From Alkalihalobacillus deserti (GTDB taxonomy: Bacteria > Bacillota > Bacilli > Bacillales > Bacillaceae_D): 55,235 nucleotides of DNA. The stretch is from contig NZ_JAJAFR010000024.1 of the NCBI RefSeq assembly GCF_020734105.1, forward strand, positions 1-55,235, written 5' to 3'. Shown one piece after another: positions 16,724 to 25,647 of the stretch. Below the pieces are notes generated by a model. The model saw only the letters and a list, made by a program, of their open reading frames with translations, was not told the origin of the DNA and ran no database searches. The translations under genes were made by a program, and so were the position numbers. Positions within the stretch are counted from its first letter, which is position 1, and each line of letters opens with the position of its first letter.

Positions 16724-16758
16724 AAAAATCCGCTAACCAATCTAGTTAGCGGATTTTT
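16724..16758. terminator. Bidirectional terminator between the fdhD unit and moaD
   Basis: AAAAAATCCGCTAAC and GTTAGCGGATTTTT form a long perfect stem with a six-base loop. It ends the moaA-moaD operon on the minus strand and can end the fdhD unit on the plus strand. Confidence 0.85.
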
Positions 16759-16764
16759 GAAAAT

Positions 16765-16998
16765 TCATCCTCCACTCACAGGAGGAATAAAAGCAATCGT
16801 ATCACCAGCTTTTAACAGGTCTGACTCACTCGCGTAACTCTCATTAATCGCAATCATCGTGTTATCAAGTGTTGTTAGATTGTACTCTTCTAACAGCCAG
16901 TTCTTTAGATCACTTACTGTCATACCAGCCCTCTCGACTTTTATCTCATCAACCCCAGTTTCTTCCTGAAGCTCAGCAAATAACAAAATTTTAATCAT
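16765..16998 (-). CDS. moaD: Molybdopterin synthase small (sulphur carrier) subunit
   Basis: A 77-residue ubiquitin-like protein ending in IAFIPPVSGG. The C-terminal Gly-Gly is thiocarboxylated and gives sulphur to make molybdopterin together with MoaE. The start KILLFAELQEETG is typical. It overlaps the end of moaE by eight bases, which indicates coupling. Last gene of the moaA-moeA-mobB-moaE-moaD operon. Confidence 0.93.
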   Translation of the reverse strand: MIKILLFAELQEETGVDEIKVERAGMTVSDLKNWLLEEYNLTTLDNTMIAINESYASESDLLKAGDTIAFIPPVSGG

Positions 16999-17467
16999 CG
17001 GTCTGGCCTCCTATCTCTGGTGCCCCTTTTGGGTAAGAGGTTTTTTCAAGTTGATCACCAATCCACTTGCTCCCATCCTCCCAAAACTCTTTTTTCCAAA
17101 TTGGAACAATTTCCTTAATGCGCTCCATCGCGTATTCATTTGCTTCATACGCTGCCTTGCGATGCGGAGTTGAGACGGCAATAATCACAGCAATGTCTGA
17201 TATGTCTAACATACCTACGCGATGCGTAATAGCAATCATCGCACCTGGCCACTTTGCTTCTACTTCTTGACCAATTTGCTCTAGCATTTTTATCGCCATC
17301 GGCTTATACGCTTGATACTCCAATTTAAGCGTTCGTTTTCCATGTGTTAGTTCTCTAACCGTTCCGATAAAAGTCGCAATAGCCCCGCATTCCCTACGAG
17401 TCACTTTAGCAACGATTTCCTCCATTGATAGCGGGGTGTCTTGTATTTCAAATAGAAGTTGATCCAT
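16991..17467 (-). CDS. moaE: Molybdopterin synthase catalytic subunit
   Basis: About 158 residues. It converts cyclic pyranopterin monophosphate to molybdopterin with MoaD. Visible family parts: ECGAIATFIGTVRE, LEYQAYKPMAIKML, HRVGMLDISDIAVIIAVSTP, HRKAAYEANEYAMERIKEIV and PIWKKEFWEDGSKWI, with the active-site lysine in IWKKE. I prefer ATG at 17467. GTG at 17476 overlaps the mobB stop and is also possible. Confidence 0.93.
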   Translation of the reverse strand: MDQLLFEIQDTPLSMEEIVAKVTRRECGAIATFIGTVRELTHGKRTLKLEYQAYKPMAIKMLEQIGQEVEAKWPGAMIAITHRVGMLDISDIAVIIAVSTPHRKAAYEANEYAMERIKEIVPIWKKEFWEDGSKWIGDQLEKTSYPKGAPEIGGQTDD

Positions 17468-17472
17468 GTTTA

Positions 17473-17988
17473 TCACTCAATTTCTTTTAGTATATATTCA
17501 AGATAGCTAGCAGATTCATTTAAATTATAGATCGGATAATCCAATGATTCAATCTTAAAAGGTTTCCATGTAATTGCGCAAAGAATGGGATCGACCTCTC
17601 TTAAGAGCTTTATATCCTCTTCTCCTCTTAACAAAACAACTTTTGAGTAGTTCTCTTTTTTAAACCCCTCTACCAAAATCACATCTGGAGAAAATGACTC
17701 ATACAATCGAATCAATTTCGGCAATGGCCATTCTTGGTCTTTAATATGAATCTGCAAAGACCCTCCGCCTTCTACGGCAGTCAAAAATGCACCAGCCTGC
17801 TCATGTCTTTCACTATCTTTTAACGAACCTTCTCTTTTTTGAGCAATGTTATGACCGTGGTGTTTGATCGAGGCAACTTGCCAGCCTCTGTCTGAGCAAC
17901 CTTTTATTAATTTTTCCATTAACGTCGTTTTCCCACTGTTTTGGTAACCAACTACTTGTAAGATGCGACAATATCGTTCCACGGCCAT
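17473..17988 (-). CDS. mobB: Molybdopterin-guanine dinucleotide adapter protein
   Basis: A 171-residue GTP-binding protein with the P-loop VGYQNSGKTTLMEKLI at residues 13-28 and VILVEGFKKENYSKVVLLR further on. MobB assists MobA in attaching GMP to molybdopterin. It overlaps the end of moeA by 37 bases, which is longer than usual. A GTG at 17982 is an alternative start. Part of the moa operon. Confidence 0.9.
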   Translation of the reverse strand: MAVERYCRILQVVGYQNSGKTTLMEKLIKGCSDRGWQVASIKHHGHNIAQKREGSLKDSERHEQAGAFLTAVEGGGSLQIHIKDQEWPLPKLIRLYESFSPDVILVEGFKKENYSKVVLLRGEEDIKLLREVDPILCAITWKPFKIESLDYPIYNLNESASYLEYILKEIE

Positions 17989-19235
17989 TCACTTCCCTGA
18001 GTATCTTCTAACAAGAGTATATCGATGGCCATTCCTTTTTCATACCCTCTAGTACCTCCTGGTAATAACATTAAACAATCCGCACCACCTAAAGAACTAA
18101 CAATTCCTGATTTATCAACGCCTGAAGGAGAAGCCATTAATTGACCATTTAGATAATCAACTCTTGATCTAACTAATCTCATAAACGGATTCGGTTTTGG
18201 AAAGTCTACTCCAAGCGTTGCTTTCGTCTTCTTAAGATGTGGAAAATCATTAAATAGAGTTTGACGCAGCATCGGTCTGACAAATAACTCAAAGCCTACA
18301 TAGCAAGCCGATGGATTTCCAGAAAGACCATAAATCATTTTTTCACCCAAATTCGCAACAGTTGTCACACTTCCAGGTCTCATCGCTACTTTGTTGAATA
18401 GAACTTCTGCATCTAATTCTTTTAAAATAGCTGGAACATAATCATAGTCACCCACCGAAACGCCACCTGTTGTAATTAACATGTCCACTTCGGAAAGAGC
18501 CTGTTTTGTTGCGGCAAGACAAGCATCAAAATCATCATTTAGCTTACCCAAGTACTTAGCTTGTCCGCCTGCTCTCTCAATTTGTGCCATGATCATATAA
18601 GCATTACTGTTGCGGATCTTACCAGGAGCAAGCGGTTCGTCGACATTTAACAACTCAGTTCCGGTTGCAATCACACCTATTACCGGCTTTTTTGCAACCA
18701 GTACCTTTGAATAACCAAATGTAGCAAGCAAAGCCACAATACCCGGGTTAATCTGCGTCCCTTTTTTAATTAAAACCGTTCCCTTTTCCATGTCCTCACC
18801 TTGATAAGAAATGTTGTCTCCTTTTTTTAATAAACGTTTGATTAAAATCGTAGGTTCTCCTTCAAGTTCCTTCACAAGCTCGAGCATTACAACTGCATCA
18901 CAGCCTTGTGGTATTTGAGCACCTGTCATAATTCTAACGGCTTGAAAAGGCTTAACGTCTTCTTCAAATACATACCCAGCTCCGATTTCACCTATTACTT
19001 CAAATCGAACAGGATGATCTGCCGTAGCTTCTTTTGTATCTTCAGCCCGAATGGCAAAACCATCATACGGAGATCGATCAAACGCAGGAACATCATGTGA
19101 TGCGATTAAATCTTCTGCTAAACATCTCCCAAATGAATCCTCAATAGCAACGGTCTCTTTAGTAGCTATTGTCTTGTATTTCATCACTCTTGAAACGGCT
19201 TCTTCAACCGGAATTGGCTTTCGCTTTTCTACCAT
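17952..19235 (-). CDS. moeA: Molybdopterin molybdotransferase
   Basis: A 427-residue MoeA that inserts molybdate into adenylated molybdopterin. Signs are DVPAFDRSPYDGFAIRAEDT, ARIMTGAQIPQG-like text (VRIMTGAQIPQGCDAVVMLE), GVIATGTELL, MLITTGGVSVGDYDYV, and GLSGNPSACYVGFELFVRP. ATG at 19235 has AGGAG eight bases upstream. GTG at 19244 overlaps that site. Second gene of the moa operon, behind moaA and a hairpin. Confidence 0.94.
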   Translation of the reverse strand: MVEKRKPIPVEEAVSRVMKYKTIATKETVAIEDSFGRCLAEDLIASHDVPAFDRSPYDGFAIRAEDTKEATADHPVRFEVIGEIGAGYVFEEDVKPFQAVRIMTGAQIPQGCDAVVMLELVKELEGEPTILIKRLLKKGDNISYQGEDMEKGTVLIKKGTQINPGIVALLATFGYSKVLVAKKPVIGVIATGTELLNVDEPLAPGKIRNSNAYMIMAQIERAGGQAKYLGKLNDDFDACLAATKQALSEVDMLITTGGVSVGDYDYVPAILKELDAEVLFNKVAMRPGSVTTVANLGEKMIYGLSGNPSACYVGFELFVRPMLRQTLFNDFPHLKKTKATLGVDFPKPNPFMRLVRSRVDYLNGQLMASPSGVDKSGIVSSLGGADCLMLLPGGTRGYEKGMAIDILLLEDTQGSEWPWNDIVASYK

Positions 19236-19275
19236 TAGACACACTCCTCTTACTATGTATTTTTAGGAAGAACTA

Positions 19276-19310
19276 AGAATAATGCAAGGGTTAATCCCTT
19301 GCATTATTCT
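19276..19310 (-). terminator. Hairpin between moaA and moeA (partial terminator or processing site)
   Basis: AGAATAATGCAAGGG-TTAAT-CCCTTGCATTATTCT is a perfect 15-bp stem that overlaps the moaA stop codon. The T run after it on the minus strand is weak. It could reduce transcription into moeA or protect the moaA mRNA end. Confidence 0.6.
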
Positions 19311-20325
19311 ACCCACCTATATAAGACATTTCAATTTTTTTCCTGTTTTTCACAGTTTCCTCTGTTCGTTCTTCTGAATATTTATCAGCACGGTTGCTCC
19401 AAATCTCAGTGATTTTCTGCTTTATCTGATAATCCGAAGCTCCTGATCGAATTAAAGCACGTAAGTCAAATCCACCTTCAGCAAACAAACACGTATAGAT
19501 CTTTCCATCAGCTGAAATTCGAGCTCTTGTACAATTCCCACAAAATGTATCAGAAACCGATGAAATGATTCCAATTTCTGTGTCCGTTCCTTGATATCTA
19601 TATCTAGTGGCTACCTCACCAAGATAGTCTTTCTCTACTTCTTCTAAAGGTGCGATTTTAGAAATCTCTTCCAACAGTTCTCTTTTCGTCACGACTTGAG
19701 AAAAATCCCATCCATTCGTCTGACCGACATCCATAAATTCGATAAAACGTAGCGTGATGTTTTTTTCCTTACAATAAGCTGCCAGTTTCACAACTTCACC
19801 GTCATTAACATTTTTTCTTACTACCATATTAATTTTCACTTCTAGACCAGCAGATAAAGCTGCTTCTATCCCTTTTAGTACAACTGTGGATGTGACGTTT
19901 CTTCCATTCATTTTTTGAAAAATCGTAGTATCTAAAGCATCAAGACTGACATTTACCCTCAAGAGTCCGGCTTCTTTTAATGCCTTCGCTTGTTTTACCA
20001 AATAGACACCGTTTGTAGTCAAGCCGATGTCTTCAATTCCTTTTATTGTAGCTAACCGTTTAATGAGATGGGGAACATTTTTTCGAAGCAGAGGTTCACC
20101 ACCTGTTAATCGAATCTTTTTGACTCCTAAGCATGTAAATTGCTTTGCTAATCTTTCAATTTCGTCGAATGAGAGAAGTTCTTCTTCTCTCATAAACACA
20201 TAATCTTCACCGAATACTTCTGATGGCATGCAATAGGAACAGCGGAAATTACACTTGTCCATTATCGAAATACGCAAATCTTGTAATGGTCGCAGGTACT
20301 TATCACTTATATCTTTCATTTCCAT
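19309..20325 (-). CDS. moaA: GTP 3',8-cyclase
   Basis: A 338-residue radical-SAM enzyme for the first step of molybdenum cofactor synthesis. CNFRCSYCMP is the radical-SAM cluster motif (C-x3-C-x2-C) near residue 26. KKIRLTGGEPLLRK, GLTTNGVYL and VNVSLDALD follow. The second cluster ligands are in FCGNCTRARISADGKIYTCLF. The usual C-terminal Gly-Gly is present (SYIGG). ATG at 20325 has AAGGGG five bases upstream. First gene of the operon. No moaC for the partner step is seen in this window. Confidence 0.95.
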   Translation of the reverse strand: MEMKDISDKYLRPLQDLRISIMDKCNFRCSYCMPSEVFGEDYVFMREEELLSFDEIERLAKQFTCLGVKKIRLTGGEPLLRKNVPHLIKRLATIKGIEDIGLTTNGVYLVKQAKALKEAGLLRVNVSLDALDTTIFQKMNGRNVTSTVVLKGIEAALSAGLEVKINMVVRKNVNDGEVVKLAAYCKEKNITLRFIEFMDVGQTNGWDFSQVVTKRELLEEISKIAPLEEVEKDYLGEVATRYRYQGTDTEIGIISSVSDTFCGNCTRARISADGKIYTCLFAEGGFDLRALIRSGASDYQIKQKITEIWSNRADKYSEERTEETVKNRKKIEMSYIGG

Positions 20326-20367
20326 TCACACCCCTTCCCATTAGTTCATTTCCATATTCAGTGTTTT

Positions 20368-20395
20368 TTGGAACGATTCATTGTATAGTTATAAT
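20368..20395 (+). promoter_or_regulatory. Sigma-A-type promoter of moaB-mobA
   Basis: TTGGAA (20368-20373), 16 bases, TATAAT (20390-20395), 39 bases before moaB. Confidence 0.6.
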
Positions 20396-20434
20396 TAATC
20401 ATTCTAACATAAAAAGGAAGGGTGAATTAATAGT

Positions 20435-20929
20435 ATGCATCATTTAACTAATTCCAATTGTGTAAATATTGCAATATTAACGATTTCTGATACTAGAAAT
20501 TTTGAAAACGATCGCAGTGGACAAACGATTAAATCCCTACTTGAATCTAAAAATCATCAAATAATCGATTATAAAGTGGTAATTGATGAACTCCCACTGA
20601 TTCAAACAATTATAAAAGATTGGGTTGCTGATTCAACCATACAAACAATCATCTTAAATGGTGGAACTGGTTTCTCTCCAAGAGATGTTACATATGAAGC
20701 TATAACAGAATTGTTAAATAAAAAAATGGATGGATTTGGCGAACTTTTTCGGATGTTAAGTTACGAGGAAATCGGGCCAAAAGCGTTATTCAGCCGCGCG
20801 GTTGCTGGAAATATTGGTACAACGGCGATTTATGCTCTACCAGGTTCAACAAATGCCGTTAAACTTGCTATCAACAAGCTTATTCTACCTACCCTCCCCC
20901 ATTTTGTAGAGGAGTTAGTAAAAAAATGA
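20435..20929 (+). CDS. moaB: Molybdenum cofactor biosynthesis protein B
   Basis: A 164-residue MoaB/MogA family protein, which adenylates molybdopterin for MoeA. Motifs: IAILTISDTRNFENDRSGQTI, cited in part as ILTISDTRNFENDRSGQTI, LNGGTGFSPRDVTYEAI, EIGPKALFSRAVAG and YALPGSTNAVKLAI. Divergent from moaA. The stop overlaps the mobA start as ATGA, so the two are coupled. Confidence 0.92.
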   Translation: MHHLTNSNCVNIAILTISDTRNFENDRSGQTIKSLLESKNHQIIDYKVVIDELPLIQTIIKDWVADSTIQTIILNGGTGFSPRDVTYEAITELLNKKMDGFGELFRMLSYEEIGPKALFSRAVAGNIGTTAIYALPGSTNAVKLAINKLILPTLPHFVEELVKK

Positions 20930-21504
20930 GAGTAGTTGGGGTTATTTTAGCAGGAGGACAGTCTTTGCGCTATGGGAAAGCAAAGATGTTTGAGCTTTAT
21001 AAAGGCCTACCCTTTTATCAACACAGTGTAAATGCCCTTAATAATAGTAGTAGCATTTCATCCATTTATATTGTAACCAATGAGCTACTTGCCTCTTCTT
21101 TTGACGACAGTGTAGCTTCAATTCTAATCGAAGAACAAAAACACAATGGACCCCTACATGCTTTAACTCATGCGCTTGAATCGATTGAAGATGCCGATTG
21201 GTTCTTTGTCTTAGCAGCTGACATTCCCTTTGTTACATCAAAACTCGTTCGTTCGCTAATCAATTACACAGACAATTTCACTGTTGATGCGATTATACCA
21301 ATAGCCGGAGAAAAAGAACAACCATTGCTCGCTCTTTATCATAAACGCTGCTTGCCTGTTGCGCAGGAGATTCTCTCTCAGAACAAAAAAAGCATGAGAC
21401 CTCTTTTACAACAAGTAAATGTAAAATGGGTCCAATTTCCTGATAATCAAAGAGAATTTATCAATATTAACAACCAGGAAGATTGGAAGAGAGAGCAAAA
21501 GTAA
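20926..21504 (+). CDS. mobA: Molybdenum cofactor guanylyltransferase
   Basis: A 192-residue nucleotidyltransferase that joins GMP to molybdopterin for the dinucleotide cofactor used by formate-dehydrogenase-like enzymes. The N-terminal LAGGQSLRYGKAKM is the family motif LAGGxSxRxGxxK, and FFVLAADIPFVTSKLVRSL contains the metal-binding Asp. It overlaps moaB by four bases. Its presence with mobB fits the dinucleotide-type FdhF-like enzyme upstream. Confidence 0.92.
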   Translation: MRVVGVILAGGQSLRYGKAKMFELYKGLPFYQHSVNALNNSSSISSIYIVTNELLASSFDDSVASILIEEQKHNGPLHALTHALESIEDADWFFVLAADIPFVTSKLVRSLINYTDNFTVDAIIPIAGEKEQPLLALYHKRCLPVAQEILSQNKKSMRPLLQQVNVKWVQFPDNQREFININNQEDWKREQK

Positions 21505-21614
21505 CTAATTGCATGAGATTTTAATTAATTGCAATAAAGTCATTAATAATTGCACAAGATCTCAAATATATACACAAAACACAATATAACCACTAAACTT
21601 GGTAAGCTCAACTT

Positions 21615-21649
21615 AAACAACGCATCAATAAGTATCGATGCGTTGTTTT
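21615..21649. terminator. Terminator of moaB-mobA
   Basis: AAACAACGCATC and GATGCGTTGTTT are paired over 12 bp, then TT. It lies 12 bases beyond the katA stop as well, though the T run is better on the plus strand. Confidence 0.7.
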
Positions 21650-21660
21650 GGGGATGTTTT

Positions 21661-23250
21661 TTAATATGGATCTGATGGATGACTGATATCTTGAGCCTGT
21701 TGAACAGCTTCTTCCGTTTTCGTTGATCCTATTGGACCTGATTCCATTTCTTTCTTTTTTGCAGCTAAACCTTCCTTGACTCGCTTGCCATACTCAGGAT
21801 CAGCATTAGTAAAGTTCTCAACCATTTGATCTTTAATTACCTTCGCACATGGAGCCAATGCATTAACTAAGTTTTTAATTAACTCTTCACGCTCAAAATC
21901 AGAAAATCTGCGATACGTCTCTCCTGCTTGACCAAAATTATTGGTCCGATCAATAGTCTCACGCTTAAGTTCTCCCTCAACATACGGCGTATGCTCTTTT
22001 CCAGGGTTTTTCGCTTCTTTCAAGCCACCCAATGTTGAAGGCTCATAGTTCACATGTGGATTTTGATGTGGGCCCTTGTCTACTTGATATTCCATTTGCC
22101 CACCACGTTGATTAGTTGCAACATTTTTTTTCGGTGAGTTAATTGGTAGTTGTAGATAATTAGAGCCAACACGATAGCGCTGTGTATCAGAATAAGAAAA
22201 CGTTCTTCCTTGTAATAATTTATCATCTGAAAAATCTAAACCATCAACCAGTACCCCTGTTCCAAACGCAGCTTGTTCGACTTCTGCAAAGTAATCTTCT
22301 GGGTTTTTATTTAAAACCATTTTTCCAACTGGCTGCCAAGGAACAACTTCCTTATACCAAAGCTTAGTCGGATCAAGTGGATCAAAGTCTAATTCCGGAT
22401 GATCATCATCGCTTAAAATTTGCACAAAAAGCTCCCACTCTGGATATTCACCTTTTTCAATGGCCTCATATAAATCCTGAGTAGCATGGTTAAAATTCTT
22501 TGCTTGAATTTCATCTGCTTCCTCTTGAGTCAAGTTACGAATTCCTTGCTTTGGTTCCCAATGGTACTTAACAAGAACTCCTTTCCCTTCTTTGTTTACC
22601 CATTTATATGTATTAACTCCCGAACCTTGCATCATTCGGTAGTTCGCTGGAATACCCCAAGGCGAGAACAAGAAAGTAACCATATGTGTGGCTTCAGGTG
22701 AATTGGATACAAAATCAAAAATACGTTCGCCATCTTGGATGTTCGTTACAGGATCTGGTTTAAAGGCATGTACAAGATCTGGGAATTTTAATGGATCGCG
22801 AATAAAGAATATCTTCAAGTTATTACCAACTAAATCCCAGTTCCCATCCTCTGTGTAAAACTTAACCGCAAACCCTCTTGGATCACGTAATGTCTCTGGC
22901 GAATGTCCACCATGTACAACAGAAGAAAAACGAACAAAAACCGGCGTTTGCTTGCCTTTTTCTTGAAATAGTTTCGCCCTTGTATACTTAGACACTGGTT
23001 CTTCTCCAACTGTCCCATACGCCTCAAAATAACCATGTGCCCCAGCACCACGTGCATGAACGACTCGCTCTGGAATACGCTCACGATCAAAATGACTAAT
23101 CTTCTCTAAAAAGTCATAGTTTTCTAACGTAGTTGGACCGCGATTCCCAACTGTACGGACATTCTGATTATTGGTTACGGGATGTCCTTGTCTGTTCGTC
23201 AGGGTATCTTCAGTTTGATTCGTCTTGTTTAAATCTTTATCGTCTTTCAA
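21661..23250 (-). CDS. katA: Catalase (haem, clade-3 type)
   Basis: A 529-residue monofunctional catalase. The active-site signature FDRERIPERVVHARGAGAHG (catalytic His) starts near residue 55 and the haem-proximal region is FSYSDTQRYRVGSNYLQLP with the Tyr ligand region RxxSYxDTQ in variant form. FIRDPLKFPDLVHAFKPDP is also typical. The start codon is TTG at 23250 with GGAGGG six bases upstream. It is a single-gene unit. A clear PerR box is not visible upstream. Close to a truncated haemoglobin gene. Confidence 0.94.
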   Translation of the reverse strand: MKDDKDLNKTNQTEDTLTNRQGHPVTNNQNVRTVGNRGPTTLENYDFLEKISHFDRERIPERVVHARGAGAHGYFEAYGTVGEEPVSKYTRAKLFQEKGKQTPVFVRFSSVVHGGHSPETLRDPRGFAVKFYTEDGNWDLVGNNLKIFFIRDPLKFPDLVHAFKPDPVTNIQDGERIFDFVSNSPEATHMVTFLFSPWGIPANYRMMQGSGVNTYKWVNKEGKGVLVKYHWEPKQGIRNLTQEEADEIQAKNFNHATQDLYEAIEKGEYPEWELFVQILSDDDHPELDFDPLDPTKLWYKEVVPWQPVGKMVLNKNPEDYFAEVEQAAFGTGVLVDGLDFSDDKLLQGRTFSYSDTQRYRVGSNYLQLPINSPKKNVATNQRGGQMEYQVDKGPHQNPHVNYEPSTLGGLKEAKNPGKEHTPYVEGELKRETIDRTNNFGQAGETYRRFSDFEREELIKNLVNALAPCAKVIKDQMVENFTNADPEYGKRVKEGLAAKKKEMESGPIGSTKTEEAVQQAQDISHPSDPY

Positions 23251-23460
23251 GGTATTCCCTCCTTTTCTATCTCAGTTACCAGTTATGTCCGTCAGTGGAA
23301 GTATCAAAACACAACTCAAAAAAACAATATTAAAACGTGGCACCCGTAACCCGTAGCTAGTAAATGAACATCACCTAATCACAAGCATGTAACCTTCTAA
23401 ACTCCTACCATTTAACAAATTTATAAATATAATGCCTTCTCAAAAAGGTAATAGCATTAA

Positions 23461-23491
23461 AAAAGAGCTGAGGGATATACCTCAGCTCTTT
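23461..23491 (-). terminator. Terminator of the truncated haemoglobin gene
   Basis: AAAGAGCTGAGG-GATATA-CCTCAGCTCTTT, a perfect 12-bp stem with A and T runs. It lies 49 bases after the haemoglobin stop and before katA. Confidence 0.8.
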
Positions 23492-23539
23492 AAAGATGAT
23501 TACGGACCGTTCGTTTAACTACAGTTACTAATTACGCAG

Positions 23540-23902
23540 TTACTTATATAATATATCGTCTCTTAGTGAAGCGACTTTGCTTAAGGCGTTGTCTATATCC
23601 GCTTCATTTACTTCAAAGTGAGCAAGAGCATCATGAAGATGTTTTACAATAGCGTCGAAATGGGCTGGCTGCAGGTTCATTCCCTTGTGCACTTTTCCCA
23701 TAGATTGTCCAGTATATTGATTAGGGCCACCTAACGCAAAACTAATAAATTTTGTTTGATGTTGTTTTTGTTTTTCCATATCTGTATTTTCAAAAAACTG
23801 ATTAACTGTATCATCCCTGAGAACCAATTCTGAGTAAAAATAGTCCACAACTTTTGCAATTGCTTCTTCCCCACCAAGTTTTTCATAAAGTTTTTCTTCC
23901 AT
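23540..23902 (-). CDS. glbN: Group 1 truncated haemoglobin
   Basis: A 120-residue trHbN-type globin, which binds oxygen and often detoxifies nitric oxide. Signs are LYEKLGGEEAIAKVVDYFY, FFENTDMEKQKQHQTKFIS, ALGGPNQYTGQSM and VHKGMNLQPAHFDAIVKHL, with the proximal His in VHKGMN. The length is normal. The ribosome site is weak. It stands between katA and a HEAT-like gene, all on the same strand, but has its own terminator. Confidence 0.9.
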   Translation of the reverse strand: MEEKLYEKLGGEEAIAKVVDYFYSELVLRDDTVNQFFENTDMEKQKQHQTKFISFALGGPNQYTGQSMGKVHKGMNLQPAHFDAIVKHLHDALAHFEVNEADIDNALSKVASLRDDILYK

Positions 23903-24001
23903 AAATCTTCACTCTCTCTTAAATATTTATAGTAGTATTTTCCTCAGAATCCTTGTTATTTATTCGTTATGTATTGAAAGGATCTTGTTCGATCTCTTCC
24001 T

Positions 24002-24553
24002 TTACGCCTTCTTCCATACAGCTGCGTACTTCTTTTTATACTTGCTGTCTTCTTCTTGATCAATTAAATCTAAGGTTTTGTTTTTAATTTCATCGTCTTT
24101 TAGTTGATCAAATAAGTTCCTAAGACCTTGAATGATATCATAACGAAACAAGGTGTGATTTTTTTCATTAGCACATTGATTAAACCGGTCAACAAGCTTA
24201 TGTACAACCATTTCTTTTTGCTCTGGACCAGCTAGTCCCACTTTCCAGGTTGATTGTAGACTATGTCTAGCCGTAACAAACTTCTTGTCCATTGTCACTT
24301 CCCAAACAGCTGAAAAATCGCTCAATATCCTTTTCTCAGGATCACTTTTCGCCAAACCACAAAGAAATTGAGCAGCTCTTGACCTGTTGTGAGGGTCTGC
24401 ATCTATTAAATCCTCTTTCAGTTGTCCCCAAACATCATAAGCCCAGTCTACCTTTTCTTCAGTTGCTAACATAATTTGTTGGTAGGCTTCATATTGGAGG
24501 TCTTTATCTGTTGATTTCAGGTTATCAAAATACAACTGTATTGTGGTGTTCAC
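24002..24553 (-). CDS. HEAT-like repeat protein of unknown function
   Basis: A 183-residue all-helical protein starting with GTG at 24553 (GGGAG nine bases upstream). Repeated helical pairs such as LQYEAYQQIMLATEEK, NRSRAAQFLCGLAKSDPEKR and LFRYDIIQGLRNLFDQLKDD look like HEAT/ARM repeats and suggest a protein-binding scaffold. No catalytic motif or membrane segment. I do not recognise a named family. Confidence 0.65.
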   Translation of the reverse strand: MNTTIQLYFDNLKSTDKDLQYEAYQQIMLATEEKVDWAYDVWGQLKEDLIDADPHNRSRAAQFLCGLAKSDPEKRILSDFSAVWEVTMDKKFVTARHSLQSTWKVGLAGPEQKEMVVHKLVDRFNQCANEKNHTLFRYDIIQGLRNLFDQLKDDEIKNKTLDLIDQEEDSKYKKKYAAVWKKA

Positions 24554-24900
24554 TTTTTGTAACTCCCTTCGTAATAGTCTAATACATAAGGCAACATAAT
24601 CGCCTTAGCTCCTAATTAACTAACTAAAATTCATTTGTCCTCAATTACCATAACTATTCTAGCACAAAAAATTTCCTTTTCTAACTTTGTCATCTAATGT
24701 CCTCTATACTCGAACTAGGTACACGAGCGTATCAAATAAAATCAGAGATCAAAATAAACTGCATCGCTTGAAAAATCTTTCAAAAGAGAAATACGATGAA
24801 TTAATTAATGCCTTTAGTAAACCGATTAATGATTAGTGTTAACTTACTGAAATTATAGATTTTAACGACTAACTCTTAAGAATCGATCATTAATCGCATT
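24554..24900. other. Intergenic stretch without a clear gene
   Basis: The left end should hold the promoter of the HEAT-like gene. A short open stretch near 24744-24838 on the plus strand has no start or ribosome site and looks like a leftover. Confidence 0.35.
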
Positions 24901-24950
24901 AAAAAAAGCAGATGTCTCGAGAACCGGTAGACGGTTCTCGAGACATCTGC
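24901..24950 (-). terminator. Very strong orphan terminator
   Basis: A perfect 19-bp stem (24908-24926 with 24932-24950, core CTCGAGAACCG/CGGTTCTCGAG) with a five-base loop. On the minus strand seven T follow. The only gene candidate before it is the 45-residue one at 25053-25190. Confidence 0.8.
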
Positions 24951-25052
24951 TGATTATTTATCTCCATAAACGCACAAAACTCAGTGTATCGAGAGTTCAT
25001 GTGGCAACACATTTTTTGTTGGTGAAGTTCATAATAATGCTTACTATCTAGA

Positions 25053-25190
25053 TTACTTTTCATCTATTACAGTATTTTCGTTATCCTTCAAATATGGACT
25101 GGCTGGTAGATGTTGCTTCACATCACAATAACCAATTAATTGAATTCCCCTATCTTTAATAAAGTCTTTCAATTCCTTTTTCATAAACAC
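25053..25190 (-). CDS. Small hypothetical gene or remnant
   Basis: 45 residues from GTG at 25190 (AGGAGA eight bases upstream), MFMKKELKDFIKDRGIQLIG and a polar tail. The text ELKDFIKDRGIQLIGYCDV faintly resembles the N-terminus of QueG-like iron-sulphur proteins, which suggests a truncated leftover rather than a microprotein. The strong terminator at 24901-24950 is in the right place to end it. Confidence 0.35.
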   Translation of the reverse strand: MFMKKELKDFIKDRGIQLIGYCDVKQHLPASPYLKDNENTVIDEK

Positions 25191-25370
25191 TTCGTTATCT
25201 CCTATTCTCCCTCCTATATAGCGATTTAACGCACGACATTCAGAGGTTTCTTTTATTGAATGGAATGCAAAGTGAATCAAATTACCAGGTTCATAACTCT
25301 TAAATATCTTCTTTTCTAGTCAAGACTAACTCTAAAGCACATCGGGAGCATAGAAAAGCAGCTAACAAGT

Positions 25371-25550
25371 AATTTTCTTCATGCAAATGAAGCTCACTGT
25401 CATCACAAAATACCGCTAAGTCTTGGAGAAAGAGACAAATTTAATAACCTATGTATTCTTCACAAGGAAATTCACAGATTAGTTCACGTAACCCAACACG
25501 AGACGATTAGCACTCTAAAAAAATTCTCCATCTCAAACCAATTGAGATAG
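25371..25550 (+). pseudogene. Group II intron maturase (LtrA), C-terminal HNH fragment
   Basis: Open frame with text NEAHCHHKIPLSLGERDKFN, then NNLCILHKEIHRLVHVTQHE. This is the HNH endonuclease end of group II intron reverse transcriptases (usual pattern E-x-HH-x-x-P-L-x-x-G-G-x-D-x-x-x-NL-x-x-LH-x-x-x-H). The reverse transcriptase part is missing. It is followed at the right distance by a domain V piece on the same strand, so both belong to one intron 3' end. Confidence 0.75.
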
Positions 25551-25616
25551 AGAAGGTAAACAAACTTCGTAAAATGAGTAATTTGGAACTTATTGATTAA
25601 TAAAACATAGATAAGA

Positions 25617-25647
25617 TGGAACGCCGTATGCGATGAAAGCTGCACGT
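25617..25647 (+). ncRNA. Group II intron domain V, 5' half
   Basis: GCCGTATGCGATGAAAGCTG followed by CACGT matches the first strand and GAAA loop of the common bacterial domain V (GAGCCGTATGCGATGAAAG, then TTGCACGTACGGTTC). The closing strand ACGGTTC is missing: after ACGT the inverted repeat of an IS1182-type element begins. It belongs to the maturase fragment just upstream. Confidence 0.65.

Noticed and set aside
23410..23435. Possible PerR box upstream of katA
   Set aside because: TTATAAATATAAT is only AT-rich similarity to TTATAAT-N-ATTATAA, and it lies beyond the haemoglobin terminator.
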